From positions 1,860,001 to 1,924,000 of the forward strand of contig JARGSG010000189.1 of the NCBI GenBank assembly GCA_030374805.1: a stretch of 64,000 nt of DNA, in the 5' to 3' direction. The DNA comes from Gracilaria gracilis (Eukaryota > Rhodophyta > Florideophyceae > Gracilariales > Gracilariaceae). The notes below the pieces were generated by a model. The model did not search any database and had not been told where the DNA came from. It saw nothing but the letters and a program-made list of their open reading frames with translations. A program made the translations under genes and the position numbers. Shown here one piece after another: positions 1-11,961 of this stretch. Each line of letters opens with the position of its first letter. Position 1 is the stretch's first letter.

Positions 1-239
1 TAGAGTTGAGGCAACGCCAAAGAGCCAGACGCACCTAACAAGAACAAAGAGCTGACTGCGACAACAACACCGCAACGAAGTAAAGATTTGCAATTTATGG
101 CTGCAGTGTGCTATCCAGAGCACATGCTGGGCGAGCCATCTTTTGTGCTCTGGATATTACTCGAGAGCCAAGCAAGCACCTCGTGCTCTTAGCGATAGAA
201 CAGAGGAACCGAAATAAAACGGTTTGCACCGCGCGGGAA

Positions 240-1110
240 GAGGTCGTGGCGTTTAAGTACAGGCCGGATAAGGCCCCAGTCACGTCACGGCGGCGACCTC
301 CGACGACGTGCTGTACGCGCAGCATAGCTGAGGTGCGGCTGGCAGCGGCGCAGGGTGGAGTACTGCGAGAACGGCGGCAGGGCGGCGTGACAGGTAGCAG
401 CACGAAAAACAGCAAGGCGGCACGACTCCACTAGTTTTCTGCGGCGGCACAGGGTGCGAGCAGGAGCTGCGATGTAGCCGGATGCGGGATGCCGGCAGCA
501 CGGTGGCATGAGGCTGCAGTGGGCTGCCGAAACGCCACTGGCAGCGGTGTGGCTGGCGCCGCAGAACAACGCGATGGGTCTGTGGCAAAACAGTCGCTTC
601 AAAACCAGAGGCGTAGCGGCAATCGGGATGAAGTTGGAGCCAAACTGCAGAGTGGCACGCTGCAGACGGGGCGGCGCGGCGGCGCAAGAAGAAGAGGCAC
701 GGTAGGGAGCGGCGTGGAACGACATGCTGCGCTTGTTGCGCAACAGTGGCTCCAAAGGCAGAGACCTAGCGGCAATGAGGGCGGCATGGGAGCCAGCGGC
801 GGCGTGGGAGCCACACTACGAGGTAGCGCGCTGCGCCTCCGGCTTGGCGCGCTGCGCCTCTGGCGTGGCGTGCTACTGGTGCGGCGGCGCGCGGCGGGAG
901 GAGAAACGCCTCCAGCGTGGCCCGCTGTGCCTCCGGCATGGGGCGCTGCTGGCGCGGTGTCGTGGCGGCGCAAGAAGAAGCGCCTCTGGCGGGGTACGCT
1001 GCTAGCGTGGCAGCGCGGTGACACGAGAAGAAGCGGCACGGTAGGCAGCCGCGCGAGACAATTCTGTTCCTTTTCCGTTTCGGCAGAGGCTGCAGGGCAA
1101 AGCGGGGACT
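240..1110. repeat. GC-rich low-complexity tract
   Basis: Very GC-rich stretch built from imperfect short units such as gcgctgcgcctc and ggcggcgcaagaagaag (for example around 660-700, 825-865 and 960-990). Several long overlapping open frames exist on both strands, but they are Arg/Ala/Gly-rich, repeat the same words and show no domain, so I regard them as by-products of composition. The tract ends near 1110, where composition returns to mixed sequence. It may be a degenerate minisatellite. Confidence 0.5.
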
Positions 1111-1479
1111 AGTTTTGATGCAGGCGGCCGCTACATGCAAGCTACACGGCAGCACCGGCGTGCACCCGGCAACCGAGCCACGGAATGTGTTGGAAGGATG
1201 TGTTGCGCCCGTGGCGGAACGGCATGTTCCGCCACTGCCTGCAGGGCCCCGCACTGCGAAGAAGGCGTGCGAAGAGGCAGAGTCGGTGAGCTTTGATGAA
1301 TGTAACGCGGTGTGGGGTGCTGGATGTATGCGGAGCAATGCCACCACGTGGGGCCGTTTTTGCGTGCATTGGGCGCCCGCACGTGGGAGAGGGCGCAAAC
1401 GCGCCTATCGTTTCTGTGGCCATGGTCGTCTATTATGGCAGGGCTATCAGAACTATTTAACTTTCTGAGTCAGGCTTTT

Positions 1480-3880
1480 GAAATGTGTGAAACCTTTTCG
1501 GAGTCAAGCACTGGCAAGGGTTCCCGGTTGCTCGAAAGATATTTGAAGAGGACTAAAAAAATAATTCACCGGCAAATTTTTTGTAGCAGTCAGTCCGCAA
1601 GGTTCCGCACGATATCCGCCAAAATTTGGAAATATTACGTTTCAGGCGTGTAAACAGGGATACAAAACCCGCTTTGCTTCGCCCTTCAGTGCAGGTGCGA
1701 AAGGAAAAGACATCGCGAGACTGCAGGGCTGCATTAACCCTGAGAAGTCATCGATGCTCCTTCAGCGCCACTAGGAAAAGTGTTTTCTTCTTCCTAAAAG
1801 CTTGCTATCAAATTTAAAAGAACAAGGAAGGCTTTTTTCGTTCACCAACAGCTACTCACTGTGTCCAAAATCTTGCTGAACTATATCCTTCGGATTATTT
1901 TGTACCTACAGTGACGCAAACAGGTTCCGCGAAACTTCCTGCGCTCCTTCGAAAGAGAAAACAATATATTGGTAACTTCTTTAGCAGGACCTGGTACGAT
2001 TAATCAACCTGCTGAAGCCGATGCACTAAGCATCAAGTACTGAATGACCTTAAAGGTAGCCTTCGTACAAAAGGACCTCATAAACTCTGTAATATGTTCT
2101 CCAACTCGCCATATTCGTTTTCCGAGATTGATTCAAGAACATAGGAAACGTCATACTCTTCTTGCGCTTTCTCACTTTTAGTCTGTTCCAAATCCTAATT
2201 GTAGTCTACACCATTTTCGACGTTGCTTGTCGTTGAACCAAAAAATTGTTCAATTCAACACCCAAACCTGTTCTTGCAGATATTAGAGTCACATTCCCAT
2301 CCCATGCACCTGACCTCCGGTTTGACGCAACAGCAGCGCTTTGTATCGCATTTTCCTTTGCACCCACATTTTGCAACCATTTCTTGCATTTTCTTACTGA
2401 TACTCCGCACTTCCTCGGCCTTTTCTAATACGAATCTGCCAGTGCCATCTAATCCGTGCTTCTCGGAACATCCTTGAACATATGTTGCAGAGATGTTCTT
2501 CTGACTTTCTTGCTTGCAAATTAATTTTCTTCGTCATAGGGAAAAGGTGGCTTGCTGTTTTCGAGTTATTATGTATGAAATTTCGTACATGACGTTTTCA
2601 CTTGGTGGTTTTTCTTTCTTTTCATGCTGCGCAGCTATTAAAATTTGTTAGTGTGTTGGTGTCAGATGTCAACTGCTTTGCATCGGTTTATATCGCTAAA
2701 ACTTTCTCTTAGGTTTCAAAGCCTCAGAATTCAGATAAGTTGCTTTGGAACCTATTGTTTTTTGAAATGGCAACCCTCCTAGCCTGATATACCCAAAATA
2801 GCGGCGTTAAACCATAAAGCGTAAAACAGAACGGCTGAGGTTTTCATCAATCTTGGCGGAGATAGTTAGGATCCTAGAATTTGCTCAACCTTTAAAATCC
2901 TTGCTGTTAAACTTTGAAAATTTCAATTTTTATATTATTTGGATTTTGGGGGACTTCAGTTTTTAGCGAAATTAAACGATTCTTATGGCAGATAATGACA
3001 TCCACTTCAGCCCCCATAGGATAGCTCCGCCAAGGATTGACTAGCTAGTGCCCTGTAGTAGTTTTGTAAAGCCGACAAGTAGCAGTGGTGTACTAAGACC
3101 CGCATTCTTCCACTTCGCCAAATTTTCAGCTAGTCATGAAAGTCAAGCTTTTCTTTCCAAAATAAACTGAAGTCACGGTACCCAAGAGTATTTTACTTGG
3201 CTTCTGCGAGTACTAGAACTCGTTGCAGCACAATCATGCATGCAGTTCAAAGACACCGCTTACATCTCTTCCGCTCTGTAAGTTACGCAATAGAGCAAAA
3301 AAGTAGGTCCTTGACGTGGTTGTCAGGTGTAGCTTCAATCCTGAAATAGATCAACAAAGCGAGCCTTGTGCTTTAAGAACACAATAGCTCTTCAGTCTTA
3401 ACGCTTCCTGCCCTAATTGTCATCGAAGAACAACAAACTATCGCTTGGAGGACCTCATTCAATGATTGCAATTAGTAATTGGCAGCCGCGAGCAGCCGTT
3501 ATTTTCTTCGTTTATAAGTTTGGGCAAAAAGGAAAATGAATAGCACCATGGGGAATTACAGCACTTGGTATGGACATTCTCTCTTACCACCGAAGTGGCC
3601 TCTCAAATCTGTCATTCCGTGTGGTGGTGGTTACAGCAAAGCACGTTAACCACCTGGACATAAATCCACACACGTGTATTCGACAGGTCAATGACAGGCT
3701 GTCTGTCGATTGGGTAGGCTTTTATACCTGACCGTCTGGGGTGAACACTGGTGGTCTGTGGTTCGATTTCAGGACAAGGCTTTAGCATGCGGCGGATCCT
3801 GAGACCCGCGATCCTGCAGACAACGAACGAACGCGATTCACTTGTTAAAAAGGACCCAAATTTTCGGATGCGCATCATTT
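1480..3880. other. No gene seen
   Basis: AT-rich sequence with only short open frames lacking recognisable domains. Near 3760 there is a weak match to a Pol III B box, but no tRNA fold can be drawn. I see nothing else that can be supported. Confidence 0.5.
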
Positions 3881-4150
3881 TGATCTTTGCCTTACGCGCC
3901 ACCCCTTTTTTGCACTAGAGCCAAGTTCGCTCCCTTTTCGGCACGCGCCACGCACGCAAGCACACGCCGGTGCAACGCGCCACACAAGCGGCAGAAAGGC
4001 GCCACACAGCGCCGGTCCACCCTCCCAGCATCGCACTCCCGCCGGCTCCATCTGCATCGACCACCGCCTTCCTCCCCATTGCCCGCCGCCTTCATTCTCA
4101 TCTCTCCGCCACATGCGCTGCGCCGCGCCCGGGCCCCCCCTCTCCCCGAC

Positions 4151-5548
4151 ATGCCAGAGCCATGCACGCCCCTCAAGCCGTCGCCCGCGCCCGCGCCCAC
4201 GCTCGACTGGCCGCTGTGCGCCGACGCGCTGTTTGCGCCACCGGCGATCGCTACGCCGCAGTCATCGACGTCCACCACGCGCTTGAACCTTAATGACTTG
4301 GTGGTGTCGCCGCCACCGCTCGCTCCCACTCCTGATCTGCGCTGCAAGCTCTTTGCTGCCAACGACGCCCTTTTCTCCAATGCCTCTTGCTGCGTGCGTA
4401 GGCACTTTTCCATCGCCACCCTCTCGCCCCCGCCGCAGCCAGTGTCCGCCTCCGTGTCTGTGTCCGTCTCCGCTGGCGCCGCTGCTACGGCCGCTGCCAC
4501 CGCCTCTGAGACGCAGTCGCCCGATCATCTCGCTGCTGCGCACGTTGCGTCGCCGCGCGCGCACAAACGCCAGCAGCCGCGTAACGCGCACGTCAAAGGG
4601 CAGCCGTTGGAGATTTAGCTCAGGCCTCATCAGCAAGCCGCGTCCTCGTGCCATCAGTCGGGTCAGAGACTGGCTAGCTCAAGCTCCCACTACAGTTGAC
4701 CACCACCAAGTGGAACTGAAAGGCCAGCCACTGGCTCAAAGTGTACCGCCCTTGTATCCCGTCGTCAGCCGTGTGTGCCCCCACCTGCACCTGGCAAAAC
4801 TGTCAGAAACCCCCGCACATCTACACGGCTCTCAAGAAGGCGCGCTCGTTAGTTCTGTCGGGGGACCGGCGCCTTTTCGAGCTGCACGTCAAGGCCGCGC
4901 CTACTGCCGCCGATATTCACACCAAAGTCTGCAACTGTCGGAAAGGCAGCTGCAAGAAGAATTGCGTGCGTAGCGAGTTGAAGGCCCGTTATGGACCGCT
5001 TTCCACCTGCTCTGGTCCCAAGGGATGTCAAAATGGCAAGAGAACGCCTTCTACCAATTCCGTGCCGCACCACGTTGCGTCGCGCCGGAGCAAGCGCTCG
5101 CTCATTGAACAACCCACCACTCCTTCGCCTTTGCATGCCATTGGAACTGCGTTGACCCCTAGATTTTCACCCCTGGCTGCGCTTTCACCGCCTCGCAACT
5201 GCCCGATGATTTTTTTATGACTTGCGAGATGTCTTCACCGAGCACAATGACCCGCTTGTATCTCCGGATGCCATCAAGTCGCGAAATGCCTGTTGGTCAC
5301 TCATTCTGCCTGTCAACCGCCGCGCGCTTGATGATGACTCTTTTCAGAATCACAGTCAGTTTTCGCTTTCGGCTGACTCCAAGTCATCATCGGTCATCGA
5401 ATTGAAATCAGTCCAACACCCCAAAGACCACTCTCAGACTCAGTTCCATTCATTTGGATTGTTCGCCCACCACGGGCGTCAAACAGGTTACTCATCCTTC
5501 AAAAATTCGCTCTGCTCTCGGCTCCTTTCGCAAATCGGACAAGATTGA
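4151..5548 (+). pseudogene. TSO1/LIN54-like CXC-domain protein, degenerate
   Basis: Tesmin/TSO1-type CXC proteins bind DNA through two cysteine-rich CRC repeats. Here a Pro/Ala/Ser-rich N-terminal frame (ATG at 4151, MPEPCTPLKP) runs to a stop at 4616. A second frame (about 4720-5220) then carries the CRC region. CRC1 reads WLKVYRPC and CAPTCTWQNCQ, where family members have CLK.YC and C.CQNC. The spacer ends in HTKVCNCRKGSCKKNC, the start of CRC2, and the repeat closes with KGCQNGK. Several zinc-ligand cysteines are replaced (C to W, C to R), an in-frame TGA lies at 4717, and a 7-T run at 5210 marks a frameshift into a tail starting LRDVFTEHNDP. The family call is fairly firm; the state is clearly broken. 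A functional spliced gene is unlikely because conserved cysteines themselves are lost. Confidence 0.65.
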
Positions 5549-5591
5549 AAAGTATAGTTGGCCGAGATTGCTGCGCATTTTTCGCGTCTAG

Positions 5592-6383
5592 ATGAGAACT
5601 GGTCGTACATTTAGCTCCTCGGCTCGCCGCTCGTGCGCACCATTGGCCTATCACTCAGACGCCCCCATGAGCTTCCCAAATCTTCGGACCACTTCATTTC
5701 TTCTTCACAGCCGCAGCAGCCGTGCTCAGAAATCCTATTGTACCCCACAGCACCCACCTCCGCCGGATGTGAATGTCTGGCACATGCAAAGGACGCCGCT
5801 AGGTGGCCTGCGCATGCATCAAGTCTCACGTTTCTCTCATCCGCCACTGTATCATCCTCCACACTCTCCTATGCATCCAATTCAATCGCTTTTGGTAATG
5901 ATGACACTTTTCCGATGCCGCTTCTTTCCAAACCTTAAGGATGACCCCAACGGTCATCTTATCTACAAGCTTGGCGATGGGCTGCGGCCTAACGCCAAGT
6001 TTCCGAACGGTCGCTACAAGGTTCCTCGCGATCTGGGCGAGGGTACCTTTGGCAAGGTCGTAGAGTGCTGGGATCATAGCGCCTGCCAGCGCGTCGCCGT
6101 TAAAATCACTCGAAACATAACAAAGTACCGCCAAGCCGCCCGCCTCGAGATGGCTTTGCTGCTGCACATCAAGAAGCATGATTCCCCCAGGTTTACCACT
6201 GCGTCAAGTTCCTCACCTGCTTTGACTACCAGTCGCATGTGTGAGTCGTCTTCGAAAAGCTCGGGCCCTCCTTGTATGAGCAGTTGCGCCGAGATGGTTT
6301 CCGCCCGTTTTCGCTGCACTTGCTGCGCGCCTTTGCCTTTCAGTTGCTTTAAAGCATTCATTTCGTGCACAACTCACTCGTCT
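5592..6383 (+). pseudogene. LAMMER-type protein kinase, truncated and frameshifted
   Basis: LAMMER (CLK-family) kinases are nuclear dual-specificity kinases of splicing factors. From about 5937 the frame reads DDPNGHLIYKLGDG, then the Gly loop LGEGTFGKVVECWD, the VAIK lysine in VAVKITRN and the alpha-C region KYRQAARLE. After about 6180 the frame shifts. The next segment, FDYQSHV, then VVFEKLGPSLYEQL and RRDGFRPFSLHLLRAF, lies in the neighbouring frame and contains a TGA where a cysteine codon is expected. The homology stops near 6383, just before the place of the HTDLKPENIL catalytic loop, so the C-lobe is absent. The first 110 codons are Ser/Pro-rich with no domain. Directly abutting is cyclin homology. 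The kinase identity is strong; a functional product is excluded. Confidence 0.75.
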
Positions 6384-7058
6384 TTTTCTATGTGGTTCAA
6401 GCCCCAAATCCCTACCAAGAAGTATATGAAACGACTTGATATGTACACGCATTGTAGTCTTTCGGCATTTATACTGATGTTAGTGTACCTCGACCGCGTG
6501 GCACGCAACAACAAGAAGCTAGTAGAAACTTCTTGTGACATGCATCGCTTGCTTATCACTGCCATCACATTTGCGTGCAAGAATTTGGACGATCAGTGTT
6601 TCGCAAATGCACACTACGTGAAAGTGGAAGGCATATCAACTGTACGTGAAATGATCCGCTTGGAACTCTATTTCTTGAAGTACATCAAGTATCACTTAAT
6701 TGTGAAGCGGAAGTGAAACGATTTGAAGATTGAGCAACTTGGCGCGATTGAACCCAACCCACCAACTTCCATTCATGGAAACTCATTTTCGCCGATTAAG
6801 GACCCTATAAAGATGGGCTTTGGTCGAAAGCCTAATAATGAGACTGTGACATACGGTATAGTTGTGCCGATGCGGATGGAGCCTGATTCCGAGAATACAA
6901 GAAAGCACTACGCTTTTCATCAGCATCTGAAGGGACTTAACGGCGCTGTAAGTCAACGAGTGAATTGTGCACCTTCTCGCAGTTGTGTTGATCTTAATGA
7001 ATTTGCATTGAAGGTGCTTTTACTCCAGACGGATAGGGTAGGGTGTGAGTGGCTGTGA
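6384..7058 (+). pseudogene. PHO80/cyclin-U type cyclin fragment
   Basis: PHO80-like cyclins activate CDKs of the Pho85/CDKA class. This frame, continuous with the kinase N-lobe frame, encodes PQIPTKKYMKRLDMYTHC, then LVYLDRVARNN, SCDMHRLLITAITFACKNLDD and FANAHYVKVEGIS, with a final helix MIRLELYFLKYIKYHL. These are helices 1-5 of the N-terminal cyclin box in order. A TGA at 6714 follows IVKRK. The same frame stays open beyond it to 7058, with a Ser/Pro/Asn-rich tail of no recognised domain. No start codon of its own is obvious, so it reads as a 5'-truncated copy joined to the kinase piece. Whether the TGA is the natural stop is unclear. Confidence 0.6.
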
Positions 7059-7066
7059 GAGCAAGA

Positions 7067-7642
7067 ATGAAGGTCGCTTTATTACTGTCTTGCCGTAGAC
7101 AATGGAAGAGATTTCGTGATGTGGGCGAGAGCTTATCAGTCGGAGTCACATCAAATTCACATTCACATTTTTGGGCATCTCCCTCTCTCAAACCGAATCT
7201 CAGTGGGCTTCATATTGCAATTGGTAGATTAGCTACTGAGGAGCATTGTAAACTAATGACGACCTCTTCTAACAATTTCGAAGGAAACAGAAGTCCATTG
7301 AGCACAAAGCCTAGCTACGACTCCAGGCAAAAGGTTTCTTTCTTGAAGGAATGTTCATTCATACTGAACGCAAGTCCTAAAGTCATTTCTCTCTTTCAAT
7401 CTTTATGCGCACACAAGCATAACCACAACTTGGTGCGGAGGAACCAGTTCGCTATGAGAAGAGAAAAAGCCTTCCGTACCATGCTCACCCTCGTAGAAAT
7501 TTTTGACATGGGCATGTCAGAGTACGTACAGGACCTTGAAGACTTGAAACCTGAAACGCTTTTCGAATCAGCTTCCCAAACGAAGACTAGACGGCCTTGG
7601 TACTCGCTCTCCAAAGCATCTCGTCCTGCTGTCGTATACTAG
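7067..7642 (+). CDS. Hypothetical protein, unrecognised
   Basis: An ATG-started frame of 191 codons (MKVALLLSCRRQWK). The first residues are weakly hydrophobic but not a clear signal peptide. The middle is Ser/Asn/Lys-rich and the C-terminal third has a helix-like acidic stretch (EYVQDLEDLKPE). I recognise no domain. It lies directly downstream of the cyclin relic, in another frame, overlapping nothing else. It may be chance or a leftover of the neighbouring gene pieces. Confidence 0.2.
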   Translation: MKVALLLSCRRQWKRFRDVGESLSVGVTSNSHSHFWASPSLKPNLSGLHIAIGRLATEEHCKLMTTSSNNFEGNRSPLSTKPSYDSRQKVSFLKECSFILNASPKVISLFQSLCAHKHNHNLVRRNQFAMRREKAFRTMLTLVEIFDMGMSEYVQDLEDLKPETLFESASQTKTRRPWYSLSKASRPAVVY

Positions 7643-8074
7643 AGATCATCGACTTCTGTCCAACTTCAAAAAAACCGCTACGCTATGTATCTCCGTACAC
7701 CAACTGAGCCATTCTATTTCATTCTCTGGCCACCTGGCCCTTGTCGCACACATTCCTGCTGATCATATGGACAGTCATAGAACCACTTGGCACTTTCCTG
7801 CTTCTTCACTCCTCAATTACGTACCCTGCGTCTTCTTCGTCGACTCTCCCGCCCTGAGCCAGGTATGCATGCAATTTGAGAAGTAACCCTCTCCCCCTGA
7901 GCTCAAAGAGCGCAATGGGCTCGACGCAACTCACATCTCTCAAACTACCTTCCCAACTTCACTTTCACCGCGTCCACTTCTGCCCACTCACCCTCCGCGG
8001 TCTTATATGGGCAGTTTGACATTAACTACAAGAAACTATGGCCTCGAAACGGGCCATTAGTATGAAGAACAAAA

Positions 8075-8338
8075 TCAGGCGTTAAGGAACTCTTCAAACC
8101 CGGATATGTCTGGTAAGGCCATCGTTGCGTCATTAACGTCATCCCAATCTGGTTCTTCATCTTCATCCGAAGCGTCTTCGTCCGACATGTTTCCAGTACC
8201 CAAGTAGGATCTAACTTGATTGTTTCCCGTAGCCTTTCCTTCTCCAACATTGGTACTTGCAGTACCCGTCACAGGGTATAATCGAGACTTTCTACGCCCG
8301 AAAGACTTGTTTGTCTTGAACAAAGTAAAGGACAACAC
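8075..8338 (-). CDS. Small protein with acidic tail, unrecognised
   Basis: Eighty-seven codons on the minus strand. The N-terminal half is basic (NKSFGRRKSRLY); the C-terminal half is strongly acidic (MSDEDASDEDEEPDWDDVND) and ends in DISGFEEFLNA. The patterned acidic tail is unlike random translation of this AT-rich region, so it could be the last part of a real gene whose upstream part has decayed. No family is recognised. Confidence 0.25.
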   Translation of the reverse strand: MLSFTLFKTNKSFGRRKSRLYPVTGTASTNVGEGKATGNNQVRSYLGTGNMSDEDASDEDEEPDWDDVNDATMALPDISGFEEFLNA

Positions 8339-8579
8339 TCCTTGGAGGCGATTTGAGGTACTTAGTTAATTTCCGCATCATGCGTTAGTAGATCTGTATG
8401 AGTTACACCGCTTTTAGCGTGTCGCCTCGCTGAGGTAATTTCCACAGATGTACACGTGGATTGCACAGCTCGAAGCGCCGCTTAGCGGGGGTGAATAGCG
8501 CACGTGTAGCACGGATATGCCAGAGGCAGTGCATCCAGCATTGCTGTATTTACTTAGATATTTTACAGATTATTTTGCC

Positions 8580-8607
8580 CGGCGCACCCACTGTCAGTGG
8601 TGCGCCG
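8580..8607. repeat. Inverted repeat (hairpin)
   Basis: Cggcgcacc and its complement ggtgcgccg flank a short core, giving an 11-bp stem with one bulged C. No poly-T run follows, and no gene end is adjacent. Confidence 0.5.
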
Positions 8608-9075
8608 AGCTCAGTACTTAGAGGGTTGAGCATCGCTCCCCCAAGTAAATTGCCCGTTGCCAAGCAAGGGCTTCCTGGCTCTAACGATCATGCCTTCGCG
8701 GACTGTTCATCTCCAAGTGGAGTGATAACCGCGTTGCTCACGTATAGTTATCCACCCTTGTGGCGCTTAGAGTATCACCACTGCGGGTGTGTGTCATTCC
8801 CACTACTGTCGTATACTCGCCCCAGTATTGGGTTTTGTTTGTGTTTTACACACTTATCCCCACTTTTGTGGACCACTTTTGCCCCTTTTTGGGTTTGTTC
8901 TGCTGCCCACTCTCAAGTGGCTCGCCGTCCGACATCGTGTCGTCGCCGTTCCACTCTTACGAAGCTCAGTCTTGAGACCGTTCTTCGCACGTGTCCTTAC
9001 ACGGTATACGGTTTGCTCTGTACACTCCGACGTTGTCGTGACGGTTTGACCTCGGTTTAGACCCGGCTAGTCGTG

Positions 9076-10585
9076 TCATTTCCGGAGTTCTCCGTTCGCT
9101 GTGCTACCTCCCCGAGAGGAAGATCTCGAATATCTTCGTCGCTGTTTCGCTTTTCCCGCCAAAGGCGTTGCACTACAAAAAGAGCTATTGAACGCACAAA
9201 AAACAATCTTCTTGACCTTGTCCGGATGCAGACGGTTCCTGATTGGTGTCCTTATTCTTCCCTGCAAGCTAAAGCTTCGTTCTACGCTCGAAGACGACGG
9301 GCTGGTAGAGAGAAGGCGCAATGCAAATGACCGCAACAGAGGTTTGCCACTACTCTCGATCCAATAAACGATTGGAATATTGCTGTAGAGAAGCAGTAAG
9401 TCCTTCTCCTCTTCGTTCTTCATCTGAGTTTTCCACATCAACCTGGTCAAACTGTACTCCTCAAAAAGGCTTTCACTGCCCTTTCAATACCGCCGGCGCT
9501 TTCCAGCTTCTCCGATAGAAGAAATGCGTCAGACTTCACAAACCAACGCATGTATTTCAATACTTGAGACGTAAACTTTTGCACATTCGCACCAATTCTT
9601 CTTATATCCAAACAAAAAGCAACTTAGTGTAGATTCTGAATAAGAGCAATCTTTCTCCCACTGCCCTCTAACCGTTCCTTTAAAATATTCAACACCTGCT
9701 GCTTTCTTTGAAACGTGTAAAAGCTGGTTAGTGGAAGGGAAGAGAGTTGCGCTTCGAGTTCTAGAGTAGCCGGATAAACTTCAGAGATATAAGAGCTCTC
9801 GTTATCGAAGACGCGGAGGTACTGCCGTACAACGCGTACATTGTGATACAGATCTGCCCTCTTTCTGTATAATGACTCGTTACTTACAGAGTAGTGAAAA
9901 AGCGTTCTGCGACTACTGTTACGAGATCCACAAAGATTAGATGGAAAATCAGAGCAGTCAACAATTGCTTTGTAGACTTCCTTACCACGCATAAACGACC
10001 TGAGCATACTCTCCGAGCTCGCAAACCGTGTTGTAGCCATTTTCACAGGTAGAACAGCAGTTCGTGGGGGCTGCAACTGGCCGTACTCGTATAGATCCCG
10101 CGATGTTGGCATATATCCGGCGTTCCGTAAAGATGAGTTATGCGTCTCCTGTAATTCTTTGAAACGGTGATAGAGCTTCGGGCAGTTCCTCAGATCGGTG
10201 ACAACCGTAGAGACTGTGGTAAGAATTTTTTTGACCCCGGCAAGACGTCCGAAGTCTTGCATCAATAAATTAGCAACATGTGTCTGGTCTTGGCAAAATT
10301 GACATAGTTGTATTGCTGTGAAATTTTTTTCATTCGCTTTGACGCAACAACTTGTGTTGCCGCTCGTAACAGCACAGGTACTTGAAATATCACAGAATTC
10401 GGACACCACCTTTGAAACCATGGCGGTGTAAAAATTGGCGTCACACTGTTCCGATCCTGTATAGATAGAGCGCAAAAAAACGTATTTCGAGAGGGCTCAA
10501 TGCCTTTTATCGATAGTAAAATATTCAACACAATCTCAGAGTTGCCGTCTGTCCCTTTATGGAAAATTAATGTACGATAGCACAC
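9076..10585 (-). pseudogene. hAT-superfamily transposase (DUF659 + dimerisation), degenerate
   Basis: Reading leftwards, the pieces follow the order of a hAT transposase. 10,585-10,480 has TDGNSEIVLNILLSIKG (start of the RNase H-like core). 10,475-9,624 has SIYTGSEQCDANF, CAVTSGNTSCCVKA, CQDQTHVANLLMQDFG and TRFASSESMLRSFMRGKEVY. 9,450-9,076 has PLLRSFALRLLSTSPSSSSV, ERSFSLQGRIRTPIRNRLHP, the C-terminal dimerisation domain with its conserved SSxxxERxFS motif. The usual VTDNA motif, bearing a catalytic Asp, reads VTSGN. Frameshifts lie near 10,480 and between 9,450 and 9,624. No BED zinc finger or terminal repeats were found. The identification is strong; the copy is inactive. Confidence 0.8.
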
Positions 10586-11924
10586 GAAAAAAGAGGCAGC
10601 GTTGCTTGACTTAACACGATAGAAAGATTCGTTATACTACGCATCTAGATGTTTCCCAGATATCCGGGGAACGGTAGGCACTTCTTCTGCTATGACAGAA
10701 TTAAATAGCTTCCAGATGGAAAAAAGTTCATTCTCACCGGCTTTTCTGCTCAAAAAGAATAATAAAAGCACGTGATTCACAACAAAAGATGTCATTAAAA
10801 AACTCAGTTGTGTTCGCGTATCTTAAGAGTCATCATTATTCTTATTGACCTCACTGTTTTCATCACTTCGGAGGGATTGGTTCCCTCCAGACTAAATAGA
10901 CGGTGCCATTGGTTTTCGCTTGTTTGGGTTCCCTGGGGATTAAAAGGGGCACAAAATCACATAGAGCCACCACGTTCTCGATGAGCGCGTGCGAAAGAAT
11001 TTTCTTAAAAAATTCGCTGCTTTGCGTTTTGTCTAGTGCCCAGACTTTGCAGTAAGTGTTTCCCGAGCCTTTTTCTATTTAAAACAGGAGCATTAAAAAA
11101 TGTATAAAGAACCATGGCCTTTTTGCTTTAAAGCGGGCCTCAAAACGATGAGCATTTGTGGAAAAGGTAGTATAAAAGAACTTCTTAAGGCACAACCTTC
11201 GTTAACGTCCGCCTCAATTTTGAAACGACAATTGAATAGAGTTGTTAGTGTTGCTCGACATGAGAGGTGTTATGTTGTTGTAAATCTAGTAGGGGGCATT
11301 TTGGGGCGAGAAAACGAGCGGTTCAGCTAGGTGTAACTTGAGGAGCGTAGCAGTGCGCAACGTTTGCAATTTAAGCATCTATAATCTCCGTGGTTATTAC
11401 AGTTCAGCAAAAGAGCGTTCTTTGACTAAAGCAGCAACGAGCGTCAAGAAAGTAAAGTTATTATACATGCTTCTGTGCACGAGATTTTACATTTGAAAGC
11501 CACTACTCAAGAACAAAGCATATGTGTCTGGAATGAGCGACACGCTTGTTTCGTGTACCACTATTGAACGAATTAATCGTTGATTGCAAAAGTGTAACGC
11601 GTGATGTCGTTCGACGAAGTGGTCACGAGTTTATCAGTAAATTTTCTCAAGAGACGGAAAACTTTTTCAAGTTGAAGAACGCGGCTTGCCTCTTCAGTAA
11701 AACCAAAGGCATCGAACCTCACCACCCACCACACCTTTGCGCATTGCAAGCATACAAGCGCACAAAAACTCTCACAAACCAAGTTGCTCTTCGAAAACAT
11801 TGTCGATTGCTTAAATTTTAAATTTAAATTTATCGAAATATTTTCATCCCTTTTTTAAAGGAAACCAATAACTCGCACCATTCTCATCCTTTTTCTAAAG
11901 GAAACCAAAATCTACCATGTTAAT

Positions 11925-11961
11925 CTGACTGACTAATTTCTTGGAACTCGTAGTCAGTCAG
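11925..11961. repeat. Inverted repeat, 11-bp perfect stem
   Basis: Ctgactgacta (11,925-11,935) is exactly complementary to tagtcagtcag (11,951-11,961) across a 15-base loop. No function is apparent. It directly follows the taaaggaaaccaa duplication. Confidence 0.6.

Noticed and set aside
489..1112. Long + strand frame of about 200 codons in GC-rich DNA
   Set aside because: Arg/Ala/Gly-rich, overlapped by equally long frames on both strands, built from repeats, no domain.
3700..3800. GGTTCGATTTC at 3,760 resembles a Pol III B box (tRNA or SINE)
   Set aside because: No T-stem pairing, no acceptor stem, and no convincing A box at the right distance.
5592..6716. One 374-codon kinase-cyclin fusion protein
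   Set aside because: About 65 codons in the middle are out-of-frame translation of kinase sequence and the kinase catalytic loop is missing, so the continuous frame is accidental.
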